From assembly GCA_947461985.1 (NCBI GenBank), contig CANHNT010000026.1, positions 1 to 12,365 on the forward strand: a stretch of 12,365 nucleotides of DNA, written 5' to 3'. Below, piece by piece: positions 5,345 through 12,365 of the stretch. This DNA is from Bacteroidota bacterium (GTDB lineage Bacteria > Bacteroidota > Bacteroidia > Chitinophagales > Chitinophagaceae). Position 1 is the stretch's first letter, and every line of letters begins with the position of its first letter. A program made the position numbers and the translations under genes. The notes beneath the pieces are model-generated. The model was not told the origin of the DNA. It searched no databases and saw only the letters and a list, made by a program, of their open reading frames with translations.

Positions 5345-7462
5345 TTAAAAGAAATTCGAACGATTGTCTTCGATCTTCGCTTTCTTTTTCAAAATGTATT
5401 GAATGTATTGTGGTGCTTGTTGAGCAATTTGCATTTCCATTTGTCTTGCTTGCATTGGGTTTGCAGGACCTTGTGATTTAGTACCAGTCACCAAATTTTT
5501 TATAGTGATAAAGAAAACACCTTGTTCACCAGGAATTCCTGTAGAAACTTTATTTACATTTGCTTTATAAAAAGAAGCTCCAATTACTTTAGGTTCCATA
5601 CCAATTTCTTGATTTCCTCCTCCTAACATTAAAACCGTATCAGCTGTTTTAACAGTAGTAGCGGCTGCTGTTGCAATTGCTTCTAAGGCTTGTCCTTTGT
5701 ATTTGTCAGCAATTAATTTACCTTTCTTCTCTTTCTTCAACATGTTCTCAATTTGAGGACGAATAGACTCAATAGCTGGCATTGAACCTTTTTCTAAGCG
5801 ACTATTTAAAACAGCAATCACACATTTATCATCTAATGTATAAATAGGAGATACAGCACCAATTTTAGTATCAAATGCCCAACGAGTTAAATCTCTTGCA
5901 CTGCCTAAACCTTGAATATTTTGTTGTGTTTTCGTAATGTTATCGGCAACACGTTTATCTTTACCCATTGCTTTTGCAGTTGCATCGAACAATTTAGCAT
6001 CTTTAGCTTTTGAAGAAAATTCATTCGCTTTTGCAAATGCTGCAGATCGAGTTGCTTCACCAGCTTGTAATGTTTTACTTAAAATAGCTACTTGAGCTGC
6101 TGGTTTAAAATCTTTCTGATCCGTAATTTTTACTAAATGAAAACCATAATTAGTTTTTATCACTTTCATATCACCAGTTTTTCCAGCATAGGCAAATTTA
6201 GCAATATCAGGTAATTGACTGCTCATCATTTCATAATTGAAATAACCAAAGTCACCCCCTTTTTTACCTGATTGTTGATCATCACTTCTTGAAGCAGCAA
6301 TTTGATCAAATGGAGCACCTGATTTAATCATTGTTTCAATACTATCAATACTTGCTTTTGCAGCTGTTTCGTTGCGTTGATCCGTAATTGAAATTAAAAT
6401 ATGAGATGCTTTTACACTATCTGGTTGAGATTTTTTACTTACAACTTTAGCTAATTTATAAACACCGTTAAAATAAACAGGGCCTACCATTGCTCCAACG
6501 TTTGCATTAATAACATCAGCAGGATTAGGCATATCTAAGTTAGCAGCAGTGTAATAAATATCTTTCAATACATCTTCTGAATTATTAGCTAAAAAAGTTT
6601 CATTATCAGCCGTAGTAGAAAATTCAGTAGCTAAGGTATTTATAACACCTAAGCTAGCAGCAGTATCATCTTTTGATGGAATAATATCAAATGAAACGTA
6701 ATCCACTTTAACTGTTGCTTCTTGAGATTTCATTTGCTCTGCATTTTTATCCATGAATTTTTTAATATCATCATCAGATACTTTTACATCCGCATCATTA
6801 ATAGCTGTATAAGGAACACTCACGAAATTAATTGATGCTGAAGAAGTAGCCTCAACAGACATATTATCCATCATGAATTTAGGCATATAAATACCCTTTG
6901 TGATTAAATCATTATACTTAGTATTTAAACGAGATTTAATTAATTGTTGTTCAAAATCTTTTAATTGTTGACGAGAAGCACCTGTTTTGTCTTGTGCTAC
7001 ACTATTAATAAATTGTGTTACTTTATTAGGATCAAACACACCAGTATTAGGATCTCTGAAATTTTGTTGAACCATAGGATCCGCAAAAGGACCAGTCATC
7101 ATATCTTGTAATTCTTTGTTTGTTAATTCAATGCCTAATTTAGACATTTCATCATTTACCAACGTTTCGTTCAATAAATCGTTCCAAACTTGATCTTGTA
7201 ATTGAGTTCTTTCTTCATCAGAAATACTCCCATCTTTACTACGAGCTTTCATATTCTCTTCATATTTACTACGAAGTGTTTCGTATTCTTTATATTCAAT
7301 ACGATTTCCATTAACATTAGCCAATAAAGTTTGGTCTGCACCAAATATATTACTAACATTACTTTGCATAGCATCCATTACAAGAAATCCAATTAAGGCA
7401 ACAATAATTGCTCCCACTACTAAACCGATATACTTGTTTCTAATTTTTTGAATTACAGACAT
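5345..7462 (-). CDS. PpiD/SurA-type peptidyl-prolyl cis-trans isomerase, membrane-anchored
   Basis: Probable periplasmic folding factor, tethered to the inner membrane, that assists outer-membrane and exported proteins. The 705-aa product has a short cytoplasmic N-terminus (MSVIQKIRNK), one transmembrane helix at about 11-31, a SurA_N-like chaperone region (about 45-260, beginning ANVNGNRIEYKEYETLRSKY), and a parvulin (PpiC rotamase) domain at about 350-451, opening VKASHILI and containing GGDFGYFNYEMM and YGFHLVKI. A C-terminal region (about 452-680) is followed by a Gln/Met-rich tail. The architecture and length match Bacteroidota proteins annotated as PpiD or SurA_N_3/rotamase. The frame is open nine codons further upstream to a TTG at 7489, but that codon overlaps the -7 promoter element. 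The ATG at 7462 leads directly into the basic-plus-hydrophobic anchor and is preferred. Confidence 0.92.
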   Translation of the reverse strand: MSVIQKIRNKYIGLVVGAIIVALIGFLVMDAMQSNVSNIFGADQTLLANVNGNRIEYKEYETLRSKYEENMKARSKDGSISDEERTQLQDQVWNDLLNETLVNDEMSKLGIELTNKELQDMMTGPFADPMVQQNFRDPNTGVFDPNKVTQFINSVAQDKTGASRQQLKDFEQQLIKSRLNTKYNDLITKGIYMPKFMMDNMSVEATSSASINFVSVPYTAINDADVKVSDDDIKKFMDKNAEQMKSQEATVKVDYVSFDIIPSKDDTAASLGVINTLATEFSTTADNETFLANNSEDVLKDIYYTAANLDMPNPADVINANVGAMVGPVYFNGVYKLAKVVSKKSQPDSVKASHILISITDQRNETAAKASIDSIETMIKSGAPFDQIAASRSDDQQSGKKGGDFGYFNYEMMSSQLPDIAKFAYAGKTGDMKVIKTNYGFHLVKITDQKDFKPAAQVAILSKTLQAGEATRSAAFAKANEFSSKAKDAKLFDATAKAMGKDKRVADNITKTQQNIQGLGSARDLTRWAFDTKIGAVSPIYTLDDKCVIAVLNSRLEKGSMPAIESIRPQIENMLKKEKKGKLIADKYKGQALEAIATAAATTVKTADTVLMLGGGNQEIGMEPKVIGASFYKANVNKVSTGIPGEQGVFFITIKNLVTGTKSQGPANPMQARQMEMQIAQQAPQYIQYILKKKAKIEDNRSNFF

Positions 7463-7486
7463 ATTATTAACATTTTTTGAAAGGTG

Positions 7487-7518
7487 CAAAAATATAGGAT
7501 TTATTTGTTAATTTCAAA
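7487..7518 (-). promoter_or_regulatory. Promoter of the ppiD-like gene (TTTG -33, TATTTTTG -7)
   Basis: On the minus strand TTTG (7518-7515) is followed after 20 nt by TATTTTTG (7494-7487). This fits both elements and the spacing of the Bacteroidota housekeeping promoter. It is the most complete promoter in the window and predicts a start near 7480, about 18-20 nt before the ATG at 7462. Confidence 0.75.
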
Positions 7519-7756
7519 GTATTTTTAAAGCCATTTTATTCTTTTTTGATATCTATTCACAAAAAACGAAAAAAATGATGTGGAATAACTCGTTAGCAAT
7601 TTATAGTTTATACCCCAAGCCTTTTTTTACTTTTTAAAAATGTGGAATACTAGTAAAATTTAAAGGAAATATAGACTCCTAATTCACTAATCACATTGAA
7701 ATAATTTTCAACAAGTATTTAATCCACAATAAAACCAAAAACCAATTCTTTTACTT

Positions 7757-7764
7757 TAAATTTG
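7757..7764 (+). promoter_or_regulatory. Possible -7 promoter element for nadA
   Basis: TAAATTTG fits TAnnTTTG and lies about 160 bp upstream of nadA, within the candidate oriC. No TTG at -33 spacing is evident, and the implied leader would be long. It could equally be a chance match in AT-rich DNA. Confidence 0.25.
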
Positions 7765-7927
7765 GGCATCTAATGTGTGAATTGGAATAAAAAAAATGTG
7801 GATTACTAATTAATAAAGTATGAAGTATGAAACTTGTATCGTGGAAAAGGTAAACTTATTAACGAATTCACACACTTAATAATAACAGTAAATATTTTTT
7901 TTAAAAAAGAATTATATTATAAATACT

Positions 7928-8926
7928 ATGAAAGATAACGTGGATAACATTAAAAAAAAAGGTTGGTTAGATATTGAAATTGATCCAATGCTTGACTTAC
8001 TTGCTGAAATAGAAAAACTGAAAAAAGAAAAAAATGCCATTGTGTTGGCACACTATTACCAAGAAGCAGATATTCAGGATGTTGCAGACTATATTGGTGA
8101 CAGTTTAGGCTTGGCTCGAAAAGCACAAGAAACCGATGCGGATATGATTGTATTTGCTGGTGTGCACTTTATGGCTGAAACTGCTAAAATTTTAAATCCG
8201 ACTAAAAAAGTGGTTTTACCTGATTTAAATGCTGGTTGTTCATTAAGTGACAGTTGTCCACCTTCATTGTTCAAAAAGTTTAAACAACAGCATCCTGATC
8301 ATTTAGTAATTTCTTATATTAATTGCAGTGCAGGCATTAAAGCATTGAGTGATATTATTTGTACATCAAGCAATGCTCAAAAAATTGTGGAAGCATTACC
8401 AATAGGTCAAAAAATTATTTTTGCGCCCGATAAAAATTTAGGAGGTTTTATAAACAAGCAAACAGGACGAAACATGGTTTTGTGGAACGGTGCTTGCATG
8501 GTGCATGAAATGTTCTCTTTAGAAAAAATAACCAAATTAAAAGTTCGTCATCCGAATGCAAAATTAATTTCGCATCCAGAGTGTGAAGAACCCGTTTTAG
8601 CAATTTCAGATTTTATAGGTTCCACAACACAATTATTAGAATTTGTAAAAAATGATGCTTGTCAAGAATTTATTGTGGCAACTGAAACTGGTATTTTGCA
8701 TCAAATGATAAAAGATGCTCCAAACAAAACATTTATTCCGGCTCCGCCAAATAATGCATGTGCTTGTAACGATTGTCCGCACATGAAATTAAATACTTTA
8801 GAAAAATTATATCTCTGCATGAAATATGAAATGCCAGAATTATTAATGGATGAAGAACTTCGACTGGCTGCTAAAAAACCAATTGATAGAATGTTACAAA
8901 TGAGTAAAGAATTAGGTATCAGATAA
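7928..8926 (+). CDS. nadA: Quinolinate synthase NadA
   Basis: An oxygen-sensitive [4Fe-4S] enzyme that condenses iminoaspartate (from NadB or aspartate dehydrogenase) with dihydroxyacetone phosphate to give quinolinate for NAD synthesis. Its 332 aa show AHYYQEADIQDVADYIGDSL (41-60), the first cluster cysteine C104 in DLNAGCSLSDSC, the second, C190, in WNGACMVHE, and the CACNDCPHM segment (278-286), where C283 or C280 is the third ligand. SHPEC and ATETGILHQM, which line the active site, are also present. The length fits the short (about 300-350 aa) NadA type. The ATG at 7928 has no clear Shine-Dalgarno sequence, as is common in this phylum, and the residues before the IDPMLDLLAEI helix are a normal extension. 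No nadB or nadC adjoins it. The first codons contain a DnaA-box-like 9-mer. Confidence 0.96.
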   Translation: MKDNVDNIKKKGWLDIEIDPMLDLLAEIEKLKKEKNAIVLAHYYQEADIQDVADYIGDSLGLARKAQETDADMIVFAGVHFMAETAKILNPTKKVVLPDLNAGCSLSDSCPPSLFKKFKQQHPDHLVISYINCSAGIKALSDIICTSSNAQKIVEALPIGQKIIFAPDKNLGGFINKQTGRNMVLWNGACMVHEMFSLEKITKLKVRHPNAKLISHPECEEPVLAISDFIGSTTQLLEFVKNDACQEFIVATETGILHQMIKDAPNKTFIPAPPNNACACNDCPHMKLNTLEKLYLCMKYEMPELLMDEELRLAAKKPIDRMLQMSKELGIR

Positions 8927-8972
8927 ATTTATACACTATGTAAAATAAAATAGAAGAAATAATTAAATAAAT

Positions 8973-9004
8973 AAAAAATAAAACAAAAAAATAAAACAAA
9001 AAAT
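8973..9004 (+). repeat. Phased A-tract repeat upstream of a promoter-like element
   Basis: Two and a half tandem units of the form A6-7 T A4 C, 12-13 bp each (8973-8984, 8985-8997, then a partial copy), run directly into a TATATTTG element. A-tracts at this position could act like an UP element or bend the DNA. They may also be simple-sequence drift. Confidence 0.4.
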
Positions 9005-9005
9005 A

Positions 9006-9013
9006 TATATTTG
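9006..9013 (+). promoter_or_regulatory. Bacteroidota-type -7 promoter element in the nadA-nuclease gap
   Basis: TATATTTG matches TAnnTTTG exactly and is followed by GCACTCAC-type sequence. It points rightward, away from nadA, with no reading frame before the terminator at 9072. No TTG at -33, but poly-A tracts lie upstream. A start near 9018-9020 is implied. Confidence 0.5.
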
Positions 9014-9017
9014 CACT

Positions 9018-9111
9018 CACAACAATTAAGCAATTAAAGATTTTTCATAGGTTGATTTGGTTAAGGGTTAAAACAGTCTTTCTTTTTCTAAGGAAAGACT
9101 GTTCCTTTTTT
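9018..9111 (+). ncRNA. Candidate small non-coding RNA
   Basis: A promoter-like TATATTTG and a strong terminator define a transcript of about 90-95 nt on the plus strand that contains no credible open reading frame. The body has a short direct repeat (CAATTAAG then CAATTAAA, 9023-9038) and G/T-rich sequence before the terminator hairpin. I do not recognise a known RNA family. Alternatively the hairpin simply terminates nadA transcripts and the promoter match is fortuitous. Confidence 0.35.
9072..9111 (+). terminator. Strong rho-independent terminator
   Basis: AACAGTCTTTC (9072-9082) pairs perfectly with GAAAGACTGTT (9093-9103). Three more pairs (9083-9085 with 9090-9092, one of them G-U) leave the loop TTCT. 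CC and six T follow. It would end rightward transcripts from nadA or from the promoter at 9006. The stem is symmetric, so it may also stop the leftward nuclease mRNA, though the T-tract on that side is short. Confidence 0.85.
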
Positions 9112-9179
9112 AGGGAAGTCCTACTTTCTGTAAAGTTTTTCAATTTAAGTTTGTAAACAATAATAAACTCACTGAAATT

Positions 9180-11819
9180 TTAAGGGGTAATCGAATAAAT
9201 CCCATATTGACTATTGGCATCAAATAAAGGATAATCAGATCCATCTACATACCCATCTCCGTTTAAATCGGTAGCAATGTAAATTCCATAAATGCCATTT
9301 TGCGTATCGGCATCAAAATCAGGATAATCAGATCCATCTATATACCCATCTTGATTTATATCGCCACTAAATAAAGCATATTGCCCATTGCCTACTGCCG
9401 ATTGATTACTACCATAGGCTTTTGAAATGTCATTGCTAAAATCGTACGCAGTCACAGCCGAAATCGTTATAGGGCTTGCACTCCAAGTTTCAATTGAGTT
9501 ACGATGTTTAACCACTATATAATAATTATTGCCAATAGCACTTGCAGGAAATGTGCAATCTAATAAACCATTAATATTAATAATACCCTTAAAGGTATAA
9601 GCAATGCTAAAAGGATTAATTGAATCATGTAATTCAACAGTAAGCGTATCACAATTAATTTGACTAGTGCTTTCGCCGATATTAAATAATACAGCATTCA
9701 TGAGCGAAGATCCAATATAGTAACCTTGTAAATAGGCTTTTAATTGTAAGATTGCATAGTTTGGTAATACAGTTAAATTTAACGTGGCTATTGAATCGCA
9801 ACCAACTGAATTAATGGTGTTGAAAGTATAAATACCTGATGTGGTAATGCTTTGACCATTCCAACTATAAGGGGTTGCACTAAAAGGAATGGTACTAACC
9901 GTGTTAGAATTAGTTGAATTGCATAATCGAATATTACCTAATACACTTAAATCATGCGCTGATGAAATTCCTCTATCATAAAAATAAAAAGTGCCACCTG
10001 TTCCACCATAAGGGATTATTTTAATCGTAATTGTTTGAGAAGAATGAATATTTTGTAAGGCTGAAATAGTTGATAAATCAATGGTTCCTGCTGAAGCTCC
10101 TGCTGAGGCATTGCTTGTAAAATTTAATGTCGCTACCGAAACATAAGCTCCGCCATTTATACTATATTGGACTAAGGCATTGGTAGCACCTGTGCTTGAG
10201 CGTCTATAATCGATAGGATTAATAGCACCTAAATCTAAAGCATATCCTATGGATGGTTTTAATGTAAATGTAATAAACGAATTAATACTAATTGCTGAGG
10301 TAGATGTTGCAGTGTTCACGATTCCTCCCCAAGCCCGAGCAGCAGCAGCTGAAGTGGTGGGTGCTAAAATTCCTGCGCCCCTTGTTAAACCCCCAACACT
10401 CACATTGGCAATGCTAAAGGTTGCAGCATAAGGACTCATACCAAAATTATTTATACCACTACCTCCTGCTAAAGCACTAAAATCCCAACCTGCAATAATC
10501 CCATTTGTAACCAATAAACTTCTTACCACATCAGTTGCTGCTAAATAATTGGTACTACCCAATTGTGAAGCAATAATATTCGTATTGCCTGTACCAACTA
10601 TTGTAATCACATTTCCTAAAACAGTTGCCACAGCAGGATTGCTACTAACATAGGTTATTGCATTACCTGAAGACCCTCCAGTGGCGGTTAATGTAAAGGG
10701 AGCATCGCCCAAAACTTTGTTTGCCAAAGCATTAAAGGTTATGGTTTGGGTAGCCTCAGTAATGGTTAATAATTGCGACACACTCGTTGCAGCATTGTAA
10801 AATGCATTTCCACTTTGTGAAGCGGTAATTGTAGTGGTGCCAATGCCTACTATAGTGACTACATTACCAAGCACTGTAGCTACATTAGTGTTTGAACTTG
10901 TGTACGATATCGGTAAATTTGAACTACTTGTAGCGGTTAATGTAAAGGTACCAATATTATAACCCACATCCGCTAATGCATTAAATACAATGGATTGAGT
11001 CACAGGATTTGTATTTCCTCCCCATATCATTCCTACATATTCTGGATGGTCTATAAACGGATTTCGATTGTTTTGCAAAGTATAAATAGCATTGTTTCGA
11101 ACAATTTCTCGAGCACTTACAGGGTCTTGATTGTGCCAAGAAATAAGCATATTTAAAAAAGCATTGCTAAATACTTGATTGCTTGTGCCGTTAAACATAG
11201 GATAAGAAGTATAGCTAGCCACTAAATTTTCATATCTGGTAGCAAAATAAAAATACATTCGAGCAATATCTCCTTTAAAATCATTAAGGGGTTCAAAAAC
11301 GGTTCCCGTATAACCTGGCACAGCACTCGTGCCTCGTTTACTACCATTTAAAGAGGTCCAAGAGGCAACAGCCACATTTCCATGTGGATTGTCGGAACGC
11401 ATTCCATTTACATAACCATCTACAGGTACTACAAAATGTCCATCAGACTGCATTGGCGAAGCTGAACTAAAAATAGATTGTGGTATGATGTGTTCTCTAT
11501 TGTAGCAATTGCCTTGTGTGGTATAAATGCCACATTGATTGCTGCTATACAAAAATGTTACAGGGTCGGGGCCTATTGGATTTTCAGAGTAAAGATCAAA
11601 AATGGTGTTGTCGTTTTCATATTGATTATCTCTATCAGTTGTAGCATAGGCTGTCCATAAACCAGCATATCCTATATTGGTATGATTAGTAATTTTAGTA
11701 TATAATTGTGTTTTTAACGCATAGCCTGTGCCTGTTGCAGTGTTATAATAACCAACTGGTATTTGTGCAAACGAATAAACGGCGCATAACATGAATGTTA
11801 CTATTAACTTTAATCTCAT
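9180..11819 (-). CDS. Secreted modular endonuclease I with Ig-like repeats and a C-terminal dockerin-like module
   Basis: An 879-aa exported protein. Residues 1-18 form a signal peptide (MRLKLIVTF..., cleavage after SFA). Residues about 20-268 are an endonuclease I (EndA/NucM/Vvn-type, beta-beta-alpha metal) domain: CYNREHIIPQS at 105-115 with catalytic H110 beside E109, MRSDNPHGNVA at 140-150, and GDIARMYFYFATRY at 183-196. C96 and C105 may form a disulphide. Two related Ig-like repeats follow (about 275-355 and 356-438), sharing Q(S/T)I.FNALA, (Y/V)(T/V)SSN..VATVLGNV.TIVG.G and ASQ.G. Next is a domain of about 190 aa opening AGWDFSALAG, then a short SWNGQSITTSGIYTF...GCDSIATL module, and a C-terminal region with two EF-hand/dockerin-type loops, DINQDGYIDGSD (820-831) and DLNGDGYVDGSD (851-862). 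It probably degrades extracellular DNA for nutrients. A classical T9SS C-terminal domain is not evident; the Ca-loop module takes that place. No Shine-Dalgarno sequence or clear promoter is seen upstream. Confidence 0.9.
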   Translation of the reverse strand: MRLKLIVTFMLCAVYSFAQIPVGYYNTATGTGYALKTQLYTKITNHTNIGYAGLWTAYATTDRDNQYENDNTIFDLYSENPIGPDPVTFLYSSNQCGIYTTQGNCYNREHIIPQSIFSSASPMQSDGHFVVPVDGYVNGMRSDNPHGNVAVASWTSLNGSKRGTSAVPGYTGTVFEPLNDFKGDIARMYFYFATRYENLVASYTSYPMFNGTSNQVFSNAFLNMLISWHNQDPVSAREIVRNNAIYTLQNNRNPFIDHPEYVGMIWGGNTNPVTQSIVFNALADVGYNIGTFTLTATSSSNLPISYTSSNTNVATVLGNVVTIVGIGTTTITASQSGNAFYNAATSVSQLLTITEATQTITFNALANKVLGDAPFTLTATGGSSGNAITYVSSNPAVATVLGNVITIVGTGNTNIIASQLGSTNYLAATDVVRSLLVTNGIIAGWDFSALAGGSGINNFGMSPYAATFSIANVSVGGLTRGAGILAPTTSAAAARAWGGIVNTATSTSAISINSFITFTLKPSIGYALDLGAINPIDYRRSSTGATNALVQYSINGGAYVSVATLNFTSNASAGASAGTIDLSTISALQNIHSSQTITIKIIPYGGTGGTFYFYDRGISSAHDLSVLGNIRLCNSTNSNTVSTIPFSATPYSWNGQSITTSGIYTFNTINSVGCDSIATLNLTVLPNYAILQLKAYLQGYYIGSSLMNAVLFNIGESTSQINCDTLTVELHDSINPFSIAYTFKGIININGLLDCTFPASAIGNNYYIVVKHRNSIETWSASPITISAVTAYDFSNDISKAYGSNQSAVGNGQYALFSGDINQDGYIDGSDYPDFDADTQNGIYGIYIATDLNGDGYVDGSDYPLFDANSQYGIYSITP

Positions 11820-11966
11820 AACGTGTTGTGTTCTCTTCTACAATATTAAAGAAAAAAAACAACTCCTTTGTATATTAACTTGTTTTTAATAGTTAATTAT
11901 CAAATAGTTAGAGATAATAAAACAGCAATATTTGTATGATTTAATAGCTTAATTACATAAATGTTA

Positions 11967-11990
11967 TCATTTTTCAAAATAGAAAAATGA
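11967..11990. repeat. AT-rich inverted repeat in the nuclease upstream region
   Basis: TCATTTTTC (11967-11975) and GAAAAATGA (11982-11990) form a perfect 9-bp inverted repeat with a 6-nt spacer, about 150 bp upstream of the nuclease gene and 75 bp downstream of the helicase stop. It is AT-rich and has no T-tract, so it is a weak terminator candidate. It could be a regulator site. The rest of 11820-12064 shows nothing else clear. Confidence 0.3.
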
Positions 11991-12064
11991 ATACAATATT
12001 AAAATTATTAAGGAGAGATTATTAAATTATAAAAACTAGGAATTCAATCAATCGCGTTTAAAAT

Positions 12065-12365
12065 TTAATTTCGTTTTACAAATTTTTTCTTGAACGGAGG
12101 TCTTTTAGGTTTCACAGTTGGATTGTAAATAGGACCTTCGCCAATGTGAGCTGGCAATGGTTTTTTTTCTACTTCACGCTCCATGAGTTGCTCAATTTTA
12201 TGAAATTTAAACGCATCTTTTTCATTTATAAATGTGATGGCTTCTCCTTTAGTAGCTGCTCGAGCTGTTCGTCCTATTCTGTGAATATAATCTTCCGCAT
12301 CATTTGGTAAATCATAATTGATGACTAAATTAATATCTTCAATGTCAATTCCTCTTGATAAAATA
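12065..12365 (-). CDS. DEAD-box ATP-dependent RNA helicase, C-terminal part
   Basis: A partial gene whose 5' end lies beyond the right edge. The visible 99 residues start in the helicase C-terminal RecA domain: SRGIDIEDINLVINYDLP (motif V region), then DYIHRIGRTAR (motif VI, with the arginines that contact ATP). GEAITFINEKDAFKFHKIEQLMER follows, as in RhlE-type proteins. The tail is short and basic (KPKRPPFKKKFVKRN) and probably binds RNA. These enzymes remodel RNA in ribosome assembly, decay or cold adaptation. The stop is the TAA at 12067-12065. Family membership is firm; the paralogue (RhlE, DeaD or other) cannot be fixed from this fragment. Confidence 0.93.
   Translation of the reverse strand, partial: ILSRGIDIEDINLVINYDLPNDAEDYIHRIGRTARAATKGEAITFINEKDAFKFHKIEQLMEREVEKKPLPAHIGEGPIYNPTVKPKRPPFKKKFVKRN

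Larger units (their letters stand above)
7463..7947. other. oriC: Candidate chromosomal replication origin (oriC)
   Basis: This 465-bp non-coding region between the divergent ppiD-like gene and nadA, plus the first codons of nadA, holds a cluster of DnaA-box-like 9-mers. They are CTATTCACA (7553-7561, +), TATTCCACA (7579-7587, -), TATTCCACA (7641-7649, -), TAATCCACA (7720-7728, +), CAATTCACA (7776-7784, -), TAATCCACA (7797-7805, -), TTTTCCACG (7840-7848, -), GAATTCACA (7864-7872, +) and TTATCCACG (7939-7947, -, inside nadA). Each is one or two bases from TTATCCACA/TTWTNCACA. The stretch 7881-7926 is about 90% A+T and would suit an unwinding element. Divergent flanking genes and nearby parS sites fit an origin. 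No dnaA gene is in the window and no box is a perfect consensus match, so this is an inference. Confidence 0.55.

Noticed and set aside
7463..7489. TTG start at 7489 for the ppiD-like gene, adding nine residues
   Set aside because: The TTG is part of the TATTTTTG promoter element, so the codon would not be transcribed. ATG 7462 begins the anchor segment directly.
10549..10993. DNA-level tandem repeat in the nuclease gene
   Set aside because: The similarity reflects two homologous Ig-like protein domains that have diverged. It is not a recent nucleotide duplication or a mobile element.
12010..12017. AAGGAGAG-type Shine-Dalgarno sequence on the plus strand
   Set aside because: No start codon with an open frame follows it.

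Overview
The window is AT-rich (about two-thirds A+T by eye) and almost certainly comes from the chromosome of a member of the Bacteroidota. Promoter-like sites follow the Bacteroidota -7 consensus TAnnTTTG, ribosome binding sites are weak or absent, and the proteins resemble that phylum's forms: a PpiD/SurA-type isomerase with an N-terminal anchor, and a modular secreted endonuclease I ending in a calcium-loop module. Nothing points to a phage, plasmid, insertion sequence or CRISPR array.

Layout, left to right. Positions 1-270 hold no gene I can support. mnmG (tRNA uridine modification) runs rightward from 283. A secreted coiled-coil protein with a degenerate transglutaminase-like domain follows at 2350-4308. 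Three leftward genes come next: ppiD-like 5345-7462, then, beyond a strong terminator, a tight crcB-ppa pair (fluoride exporter and fluoride-sensitive pyrophosphatase) at 4368-5272. A 465-bp non-coding region at 7463-7927 separates ppiD from the divergent nadA (7928-8926). A short interval with a promoter-like element and a strong hairpin terminator (about 9006-9111) may encode a small RNA. A large leftward gene for a secreted nuclease (9180-11819) follows. The window ends inside a leftward DEAD-box RNA helicase gene, of which only the C-terminal 99 residues are present.

The most notable signal is not a gene. Three near-perfect ParB-binding (parS) palindromes lie within about 610 bp: two inside the mnmG reading frame and one just after it. 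About 5-6 kb away, the AT-rich region between ppiD and nadA carries a cluster of about nine DnaA-box-like 9-mers and ends in a strand that is over 90% A+T beside nadA. Together these suggest that the window spans the replication-origin and centromere region of the chromosome. The parS call rests on direct sequence matches. The oriC call is an inference that a GC-skew plot of the whole replicon would settle.

The remaining genes are mostly housekeeping: tRNA wobble modification, NAD synthesis, pyrophosphate hydrolysis, envelope protein folding and RNA remodelling. The accessory items are the predicted inactive transglutaminase-like protein and the nuclease.
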